Below are positions 56,062 through 64,000 of a DNA stretch of 64,000 nucleotides, one piece after another. The stretch is taken from positions 434,001 through 498,000 of the forward strand of contig VDMD01000012.1 in assembly GCA_007026445.1 (NCBI GenBank), read 5' to 3'. Below the pieces are notes generated by a model, which was not told where the DNA came from, made no database searches, and worked only from the letters and a program-made list of their open reading frames with translations. Made by a program: the position numbers and the translations under genes. Every line of letters begins with the position of its first letter. The first letter of the stretch is position 1. This DNA comes from Schizophyllum amplum. Taxonomy: Eukaryota; Basidiomycota; Agaricomycetes; Agaricales; Schizophyllaceae.

Positions 56062-58650
56062 CTACAAGGTCCACACAGTTGCTGTCGACGCGAACCCGTT
56101 GCGGTTGTCAGCCTGCAAGATGACGGGCGAGCCGTCAACACTAAGCATGTTGGTGGTGGCAACGGTGCTGAGCTGGAAAATCGCGACGTTCGTGTTGCTG
56201 GACGCGACGTTCACGATCTGCGATTGGCAGCTGAAAGTGTCGAGGCAGGTCTGCGCGTAGTTGTCGAAGAAGGAGTAGAGGCCCGCGCCGAAGACGAAAA
56301 TGTTCTCGGAGCCGGCGATGTTCAGCGCCCAGGAGGACTGGAGACCGGACGGGAAGGTCGGGTCGCCAATGGCGGTGTTGAAGGTGAAGGGCGCGGGGAC
56401 GGCCGGGGAGGGCTGGTAGTATGGCTACACAACAACGGAATTAGTAAGGGATAGAGGTAAGTAAAGGAGTCCGGCTAACCGTCTCGGTCTGGATAAGGCC
56501 CATGTAGTGGTTCTTAGCGCCGTTGAGGTTGTACTGGTACAGGACGTGGTGCTCGGACGCGGTGCCGATCATCCAAACGGGACCAGCAGACTCGGACAGG
56601 ATACCGCGGCCGGAGAAGACAGAGATCTTGCCCTCAGCCGGGTCGTCGAGGTCGTGGTCGGCGTTCCAAACCCAGGTGCTCTCGAGGTAGGCAGTCGACT
56701 GCGGGGTGAGGTGCAGCGCGAGGTACGCCGAAGCGCAGTTGGCGCTGTTGCTGCCCTGCGGGCACTGCGCGACCTGGAGGTTGGTCCCCTTGGCTGGAGA
56801 TGCATGTCAGCCTCGCTCAACAGCGCAGGTAATCGGAGACACTTACCACCACCGAGACGAATGTGGCAATCCCACATACCCGCGGAGCCCTGCGAGTCCT
56901 CCGCGACGTTCCACTCAACAACGATAGCACCACCAGCCGGCCCGATGGTCGAGAACGCGATGTCCTGGATCTCAACCGTGCCAACATCACCCGCGTTTCC
57001 GACCTTCACGACGACTTGCGGGTTCGCAGAGTCCTGGAAGTTGGCGCCCTTGCCGGCGATGACCGAGAACACCTCGCCGACGATGCGCGAGCCGACGGGG
57101 ACCGTGAGCGTCGAGGTGACGACGTACGTGCCGTGGTCGATGAAGACGACGTTGCCGCCCGCGTTCGCGTTGAAGAGCGCCTGGAGCGCGGCCGTGTCGT
57201 CCGTAACACCGTCACCCTTGGCGCCGGAGGACTTGGCGCTGACGATCTGGCTCGCGGAGTAGTCCGTGTACTGCGGACGCGGCTTGGAGAAGATCTTGCC
57301 GGAGCCGTCGGTGAGGCCGGCGCCCTTGGACGGCGCTGCGACGGTGCCCTGGGTGAAGGTGTGCGCGGTGTTGGCGCCGGAGTAAACGTTGCCCTGCGCC
57401 CAGGAGTCGATGGTCATGCTGCCACCCGCGAGGACGACAGTGCCATCGGCGACCCGAACGGCAGTCGGGACGTTGTTGAGGACAGCGTTGTTGAGGACGA
57501 GCGAGCCGGCGAGATGGCCCGGGCTGCTGGCGGAGGTCTGGACGAAGATGGGGGTGTTGGTCACCGTCGCGTCAATGATCGCGAGGCCGCCCGTGGTCTG
57601 CGTGTCCTGGGTGAGGCCGCCAGTCATGAGGTCGAAGCCGACACCGCAGTTGTTGATCGTCACGCCCTGGTACGTCCAGCCCCAGTTCCAAATCGTGTAA
57701 ATGGCGGTCTGCGCGTTGTTGATGGTAACGTTCTTGACCGTGAACTGCTGGTTGCCGACCCACATGCCGAACTTGCCTCCGTTGAAGGTAAGGTCGCTCA
57801 TGAAGCCTCCGGAGCCGTTCTCGGCCCAGATACCCTGGTGGACGGTGTTGGCGTCGGTGGACATCTCGAAGCGGATGTTCTGCAGCGCGGTAGCCTGAGC
57901 GACCTGCCAGTGAACACCGGTCGCACCGTTGGTGGCGGGCACTTGGCGGGTGTCGATGACGAAGTTGCGGACGGAGCGGAAGCTAGGACATAATATGAGC
58001 AGACGAACAGAAGGTAGAACGATGAAAGACTTACAAGTTGTTCTGGTTGACATACCAGCTCTGGCCGTTCTGGGAGGGGTCGGCGTCGATGATAGCCATG
58101 CCGGCGAAGCCCGGAGCGGCGAGAAGCGTAGGAAGGTTCTTAGCATCACCGATAAGCTGGGTGAAGTAGTACGGCTGGATGGGGGATGAGACGAGGTAGG
58201 AACTGTGGATCGATCAGTTATTGCAAGGAGTGCAAGATCAAAATTGGCATACCCAGTAGGGAAGTAAACAATGGCCGGAGTAACAGTGGAAGAGACGCAA
58301 GTGAAGGCGCCACAACGGTTGCCCTCTGATATGGCGCGGCTGGGAAAAATGGTGAGCACAATAGAAACTTGCTGGGAATGAAAGAAGTACTTGATAGCAG
58401 CCGTGTCATCGGTCACACCTGTCGATTCATGAGCGCGCTTCCTCGTCGCGCAGACAACGTACTCACCATCGCCGACCGCACCGTAGTCCTTGACGTTGCG
58501 GAAAACAGAGTAGGAGGCATCATCGCTGAAGGCGGGGTGGCCCTGGTGCGTGATGCTCTCCAGCCAGAAAGGCTCCGACTGGCGCTTGTCCAGCGGCATG
58601 GCCATAGCCAGAAGAGAAAGTAAAGGAAGGAGGAGGATGCCTGCCAACAT
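56062..58650 (-). CDS. Secreted GH55 beta-1,3-glucanase
   Basis: Seven exons on the minus strand: 58467-58650, 58391-58418, 58253-58339, 58035-58202, 56847-57982, 56480-56793, 56062-56424 (759 residues). GH55 enzymes are extracellular exo- or endo-beta-1,3-glucanases used in cell-wall turnover and glucan degradation. A signal peptide (MLAGILLLPLLSLLAMAMP) is followed by a Lys-Arg processing site. Two right-handed beta-helix (pectate-lyase-3-like) repeats start at VKDYGAVGDGVTDDTAAI and SAKSSGAKGDGVTDDTAALQ. GVHWQVAQATALQNIRF, NGGKFGMWVGNQQ and GGAIVVEWNVAEDSQGSAGM are typical of the family, as is the Cys-containing end (YAQTCLDTFSCQSQIVNVAS). Introns cluster in the first fifth of the gene. 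Frame intact. Confidence 0.93.
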
Positions 58651-58761
58651 TTTCAATCAGCCGTTCAGAGGCGGCGAAGGGCAAGTGAAGAATAAGAAGG
58701 AATGACGGGGCGCAAAGGCCAAAGGAAGTAGATGAGGAGACGGTGGCATGAGCGCAGACTC

Positions 58762-58769
58762 TTATATAG
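58762..58769 (-). promoter_or_regulatory. TATA box of the GH55 gene
   Basis: Reads TATATAAG on the minus strand, about 112 nt upstream of the ATG at 58650. A strong TATA box fits an inducible secreted enzyme. Confidence 0.55.
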
Positions 58770-60021
58770 ACGCGTTGCCATGGCCTGAAATGGGGAAGCG
58801 CCCGCGCCGACGGTCCTGATATGGCGGATCCGCAGGGCAGGCGCTGAGAAACACGGATAGAATGGACGGTGCGTGGGTCCGCAAGGCCCCGGCAGTTGGC
58901 CGCAGGCACATCCGTCGGGCCCGCGCGAAGACACGACCGTATGCAACCCAAATGCAACCGCACCAACCTCGGCGCGGGACGAGCGAGAGCGCAATCGACC
59001 AGAAAGAGGAAGCGGCGCGCTTGCGGACGGGAGAATGGCCTGTACGGCCGTGCGCGCTGGAGTTCCTGAGGCTCGGACTCGGACGCGGACGTGAAGGCGC
59101 CGAAAGGACACGAGAGAGGCTGGTCTTGACTCTTGGGAAACCAGCAGATCTACGCTGCCAAGAAGAGATCGTATATGGAGTCTGCGTTGCTGACGGTGGC
59201 AGGAAAGAAGCGATCTTCGCACATGATGAACTCGGGCACCGCGCGGGAAACCAAGTCGCGTCGACATCGCGCGGCAAGCCACAGGGCGCGTCGCACTCGG
59301 CACTTTCGACGGACAGTAGTGGCGAGGAGACACACCAATTTTATCTCGCGCCGCACATGTGAAAGCGACTGTATGCCTTCATTGACGCTGCCGGTCTCGA
59401 GACCGATCGACTCTTCCCCTCGCGCTTCGTCGAATGAAGGGGCTGCAAAGAGACGTGACCAGGGAAACGTTGGCTGATCAAACAGAGAAGATGGCAGCTG
59501 CGCCTGTTTGCTATAGAGTTGACCATGCTGATTCTTCGGAAAGCGTCCACGAGCGCGAGTCGTTGACGGGCCAAGTACTAAGTAGTCTCACGAGGTAAGG
59601 TGAGCACGGGGCGAGCGGACATGGACGGACACGGCAGCTTTCAATTGCTGATGTGCACGATTGGCGTCAGCCCATAAACCAGCGTATGCGGGCGCTGTTC
59701 GAAGCTGGGTTGTACGGCAATCGTGCTGCGCTGCAATGCCATGAAGAGAAAGCGTCCAGGCAGCTGACCAAAACCTCCGGCAGCCCGCACTCTGCGAGCG
59801 GTCGAAGGTATTTTAGTGCATGAAATCCGCCACTCAGATCATTTTATGTGGCCCGATGGGTCCTGTCCGCGAATATCTCTGAGCAAATGGCCAGGAAAGT
59901 TTGTGAACAAACAAAGAGGACAGACTCCGGAAGTACTTCTTCCCGATATGGAAGGCTTTATGCTACTGAGTTGGGGTTAGTCAGATCCCTACTTCCCTCC
60001 AGCTTCCCTCCTCCATTGATC
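58770..60021. other. Long divergent intergenic region upstream of GH55
   Basis: About 1.25 kb with no supported gene; overlapping open frames near 58660-59480 on both strands look like GC-bias artefacts. It is the longest upstream region in the right half and may hold regulatory sites for the glucanase. Confidence 0.45.
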
Positions 60022-61048
60022 ATGGGCATGCGCGCGACGAATACGACAAAGGACGCAACGCAGCGGCACGTGAATGACATGTTGGACACTCTGCGGTGCG
60101 TCTCCTCGACTGTGCTTCTCCTCCCCCCACTCACCCGCAGCTTCTAGCGGCGAGCACTACCGGCACACGCAGAACGTCTCGCGCGCACGACGCGTGCCAC
60201 CCTCGACTGGCAATCGCACCGCGCCCAACCTCCCCTTCTTCCTCGAGTACTACTCGTCTGCACCAGCTCCGAAGCGCCAGTCTGGCCCGCCTCCGCCGCG
60301 CAGCTGGACGCAGTCCGCGAGCGTGACGGATACGCCCAACTGGCGCGCGTCCCGTCTTGCGCCCGTCTTTGCGTGTCTCCCTGAGCCCTCACACACAGAT
60401 GACTTCCCCCCTCTCGCCCGCCTCTGTCTTCGCTCGCTGCTATCGCTCTACACCACCGATGAGCTCATCGAGGAGGTCGCGCCTCTCCTCCCGGGCCACC
60501 TCCGACGGCTGCTCGTCCGGGACGCTGCTATACATGCTCCCTTCTCTACCGCCCAACTGCTTCGATTGGGTGGCGAAGAGGGACACATCGAAGACGAGCT
60601 TGTGATCGTCGGCCCAGCCGCAGGCTTGCGCGAGGACCACGCCGTGCGGCTTGCGCAGAACGCACGCACGTTCACCACGGAGAAATGGGACGCAGACGAC
60701 GACGCGGGCGCGCAGCCTCTGCAATCCCTCGTCATCCTCTCCGCCCGTCTCACGTCCTCCGCATTGCTCAAGCTGCCGCCATCCCTCACCCATCTCGCGC
60801 TCATCAACCTACCAGATACTATATTGTTATACCGTTTACCTAGCGTATGTCCACTCCTTGTCTTTCTGGATCTCTCGCACAACAGCTGGTTGAATGAGCA
60901 CGATCGGCGGGTCGATCTCATGCGGGTGGATTGGACACGCTGGACACAGCTGAAGCGGCTGGTCCTCAGAGGGTGTTACGTGCCGCATGAGCTCCCTGCG
61001 AAGGTGAACAAGTCCCGATGGGACGACGTAGCGATCATACAGGAATAA
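60022..61048 (+). CDS. Leucine-rich repeat-like protein, function unknown
   Basis: Two exons: 60022-60095 and 60148-61048 (324 residues). It starts MGMRATNTTKDATQRHVNDM; the intron acceptor at 60147 is chosen because the nearer one gives an immediate stop. Residues 100-160 are helical (LARLCLRSLLSLYTTDELIE). The second half has LRR-like strands: LQSLVILSARLTSSALLKLP, LTHLALINLPDTILLYRLPS, LVFLDLSHNSWLNEHDRRVD and LKRLVLRGCYVP. There is no F-box or other known partner domain. ATG 60028 is an alternative in-frame start. Confidence 0.7.
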
Positions 61049-61229
61049 CATGACATAGCATTGTGGTGTTCGTGACGCCTTACGGCCGATATATATATAT
61101 ATGCATACGTTGAGAGAAGTGGATAAGAAGTGGATATAGATGTACAGTGCGGTGCAATGGCAGAATCCAAAGAAGTCATTAAGTTTTCCGTTATCGAGCT
61201 CATAGCGAAGCAATAGAGGCAAGCGCAGG

Positions 61230-62380
61230 TTACGACCTAGCGTCGAGGAAGTCTTGCATGCGGAATTGGGGCACAGGTTGCTGGGCAAACGGTCAGTTGC
61301 TTCTCGGGTCCAAGGAAAGAGCACGTCACAAACCTCTTCAGGCGCGCCCGCCTTGGAGTGAGGAGCAGTAGCAGCGTCCGACGCGGACACAGGGGGGACA
61401 GGCGCTCCCGGTTTCGCCTTGATGCGCAGGTCATGCATAAACGACCAGATCGTCGACGTGTACCGCGTATAGTGCTCCAGTCGCGATATCACCGGCCGGC
61501 CCGCACGATCTACATTATTCCTCTTCAGCACATTCGCTCCCATCACTACGCACATCAGCCAAAAGACACTCACAGAGTATAGCGCTATTGATCTGCTCCG
61601 CGACCGCCGCGCGCCGCGCCTGCGACATGTATTTCGCGAGCGAGCGCTCGTCCTCAGGAGGGCGATATAGCAGCAGCGCAGAGACATGCCCCAGCTCCTC
61701 CTCGTAAGTGCGCCGGTCGCGCGCGCTCGGAAGCCGTTTAGCGAGCGCGTACAGTTTGGTCCCCTTCGCAATCAGCTCCTCCTCGGAGAGCTGCGGCGGG
61801 AGGGCGTCCGTCGAGTCCGCCCCAGGTCCCGCCAAAGGCCTGGTGCGACAGGCCTCGATGAATGCCTGTATGCGCAGGTTGAGCACCAGGTGCGCGGGGT
61901 CCACCGACGTGCGAGGGACGTAGGCATTGGCTGACGAGGGCCCAGCGGCCACGAGTGTTTCCGCCTCCGCGCTGAGCACTGACGGAAACTCGCGCGCGAG
62001 CACCTCCGTCGCCGCATCAACCTCCCCGCACAACAAGTGGTGGCGAATTTCTACGGAGAAGCAGGTTCAGCTCGAACTCCGTGAATCACAGCACGCGGAA
62101 CGCACCCTCGCGCGTGCGCGCCTCGCGCAGGGCGTCTTCGGGGAGAGGCGCCGCATCGGGTGCAGAGCTCATGATCTCGTCGCCATCTGCGTCGAGGCGG
62201 GGGGCGGCGCTGCCGCGGGCGAGTGCGCGCGCAGTGTTGGCATAGCCGCTATGGCAGAGGTAGTCAAGGACAAGCGAGCGCTGCGATGTACAATGAGGAA
62301 TCATAGCAAGCACAATCCAGGCTACATACCAGTTCAGCTGAGGAAGGCGGCGAAGGCGAGGCCCGCTGAGACGGCGCCAT
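61230..62380 (-). CDS. LisH-CTLH-CRA domain protein (RanBPM/GID-complex type)
   Basis: Five exons on the minus strand: 62330-62380, 62095-62280, 61574-62050, 61334-61509, 61230-61280 (about 313 residues). LisH is LRSLVLDYLCHSGYANTARA. CTLH follows (IRHHLLCGEVDAATEVLARE), with LVLNLRIQAFIEACR. CRA covers LAKYMSQARRAAVAEQINSA through RLEHYTRYTSTIWSFMHDL. Proteins of this shape are scaffold subunits of the CTLH/GID ubiquitin ligase. No SPRY domain is present, so it is not a full Vid30/RanBP9; a Gid8-like or SPRY-less relative is likely. Exon 3 needs one more A at its start (62050) to close phase. Confidence 0.8.
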
Positions 62381-62702
62381 GACGGTCGTGAATGAACAAG
62401 GAGACTGCCGAACTGAGCCGCGGTCGAGATCGTAGCACGCGTCATATCCCCCTTAGGAAGTCATTGTGCCGTCTACGGCTTGTGCACCTTGCTTTCGGGC
62501 GGCTGATGATGTGGCGCGGCAGTGCTTGTCAGGTCTATTGAGCCGCCACAGTTGCAATTGCAACATAATACTTACAACGAGGAGCTGACGACCGGTAGAG
62601 CAGCAGTGCCTCAGAGAGCAGCGTCGGCGCTTCAGCAATAACATCAATGAAGATGAGAGCACTAAGTATACAACTGATAATATTTTCCCAAACTTCCCGC
62701 CT
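62381..62702. other. Spacer upstream of the LisH-CTLH gene
   Basis: About 320 bp between the LisH-CTLH start and the 3' end of CCT4, both minus strand. Nothing recognised. Confidence 0.4.
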
Positions 62703-64000
62703 CTATCGTGCCTGCACATAGTCGTCGATCTTCAACAACAAGCACACAGTCTCCGTCGACAGCTCGATCGCGCTCGTCGAGACAAGCAGCGGCTGCACGA
62801 CGTCCTCCTCCAGGATGTTCGATATCAAGCCCTGTAGGAAAACCGTCAATTTACAGGTCTCAGGATACTTGAAGCACAACTCTTACCTTGCGGACGTTGA
62901 TACCAGCGTTGCGCTCGCCCAGTGCGTGCCTATTGCGAAGCTCCGTGACGATGGCAATCGGGTTCAAACCTGCGTTCTCCGCAAGCGTCGTCGGGATGAC
63001 CTCCAAAGCATCCGCGTATGCCTGGAAGCAATACGCCTCCATGCCCTTCAGCGTGTGCGAATACTGCGCCAACAGCCGGGAGACGTGGATTTCCGGAGAA
63101 CCACCGCCGCCAATGAGCGCGCTGTCGCGAAGTCAGTCCATGGTTCAACATCAGAAGAAGAACACCCAGACGTACCGCTTCTTCACAAGACAGCGCACAA
63201 CACAGAGGGCGTCGTGCAGACTGCGCTCACACTCCTCAAGAACGAGGCTGTTGCTGCCCATCGCGAGAATGCTGACTGTCCGGCCCCGATTCTTGATACC
63301 CGTGATGCGCACCACCTTCGCGCCAGACTGCGTCGCCTCTTCGACGAGGTCGGCGTACCCGAGCTTGTCTTCCGTGAAGGCCTCGATGTCGGCGATGGGC
63401 TTGCACCCAAGACTCTTCGACAGGAAGTCAATCTCGTCGCGCTCGACGTCCTTCACGGCGAGGATGCCCAGGCGTTTGAGGAAGTTGAGCGACGTGTCGT
63501 CGACCGCGTCGCGCAGGATCGACTTTTGGATGAGCAGCACGTTGCAGCCGGCCTTCTTGATCTTCTTGCACATGTTAAGAAGATATTGGCGGCCCTCCTT
63601 GATGACCTTGTCCATTTGCCGGTAGTCGTTGATGACTACGGTGTTGTCCATCTGCGGAACGTTAGGTGCATGGGTGACGAACGAGATCCCTTTATGCATA
63701 CATCAGGTTTCGGCGGGCTAAGCTGGAATTGAATGATGGCGATCTTGGCCTTTTCAATCCGAGAGGGACCTCCGGCAGATGAGATCACATTCTGGTTGAG
63801 CACGACACCCTCGACGAGCTCCGTGTCCTCAATGGTCCCGCCGACCTTCTTGACGATCCGGATATCTCTAAGATCCACGTTCGAGGAGGTGGGAGTGACA
63901 AGACGGGTAACTGCTTGCACCGCGATGGGCGCCAGCGTTGCCGAGTACTGCGAAACAATCTGAAAAGCGAAGGTTAGGTGCCCGAACACGACAAAAATGT
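62703..64000 (-). CDS. CCT4: T-complex chaperonin subunit CCT4 (delta), C-terminal part; gene continues off the window
   Basis: Visible exons on the minus strand: 63702-63959, 63176-63651, 62887-63121, 62703-62831; the 5' part lies beyond 64000. CCT4 is one of eight subunits of the cytosolic chaperonin that folds actin and tubulin. The visible protein starts [20 protein letters not shown] and contains [20 protein letters not shown], the delta-type [37 protein letters not shown] and [40 protein letters not shown] with the equatorial GGG loop follows, then [19 protein letters not shown]. It ends [13 protein letters not shown]. All junctions keep phase. Confidence 0.93.

Noticed and set aside
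61088..61103. TA dinucleotide run downstream of the LRR-like gene
   Set aside because: Very short and in a 3' region; not a meaningful repeat or promoter.
1..64000. CRISPR arrays, insertion sequences, tRNA/rRNA genes, operons and biosynthetic or defence clusters
   Set aside because: None seen. The spliced eukaryotic gene structure excludes prokaryotic systems, and no transposon ends, long terminal repeats or tRNA cloverleaf were recognised by eye.

Overview
This is nuclear DNA from a filamentous basidiomycete, most likely an Agaricomycete. Nearly every gene is cut by many 45-60 nt GT-AG introns, very often with a GTGCGT donor and a CTRAY-like branch site. The gene set (PEP7, BUD23, twinfilin, BET3, GAA1, LUC7, TAF7, CCT4, GH55 glucanase) is fungal, and there is no operon logic, ribosome binding site or prokaryotic element. 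All gene models below were built by eye from reading frame, splice sites and intron phase.

Layout. 0-19 kb is gene-poor for this window: a PPxY/CaaX-box protein, a PPxY small-protein gene, the endosomal FYVE protein PEP7, a Zn2Cys6 regulator, a second copy of the small-protein gene, BUD23, a broken gene fragment and an NmrA-like oxidoreductase. 19-33 kb is dense housekeeping: twinfilin, TRAPP BET3, NCE101, mitochondrial SCOT, GPI-transamidase GAA1 and a USP48-type ubiquitin hydrolase. 33-54 kb holds a putative regulator, LUC7, an unknown Ser/Pro-rich protein, BCS1, a J-domain/ankyrin/RGG protein, SAM37, TAF7, a DUF7918 protein, an AP endonuclease, XAP5/FAM50 and mitochondrial uS13m. 54-64 kb holds an Iwr1-like protein, a secreted GH55 beta-1,3-glucanase, an LRR-like protein, a LisH-CTLH-CRA protein and the C-terminal part of chaperonin subunit CCT4, which runs off the right edge.

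Many genes sit head to head with only 60-400 bp between start codons (BET3/NCE101, GAA1/USP, LUC7/unknown, BCS1/J-protein, SAM37/TAF7, DUF7918/AP endonuclease, XAP5/uS13m), so bidirectional promoters are the rule. Four mitochondrial genes (SCOT, BCS1, SAM37, uS13m) fall within 22-54 kb.

Two things deserve attention. First, a pair of paralogous ~195-residue proteins (1685-2433 minus, 14670-15435 plus) shares exon number, intron phases, an exact 36-nt second exon, an N-terminal PPxY motif and a TATA box about 80 nt upstream; I know no name for this family. Second, about twenty single-base frame breaks, mostly in short G/C/A runs and three of them directly after a start codon, run through otherwise conserved genes. 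They look like consensus-sequence errors rather than real decay, and they would mislead automatic annotation.
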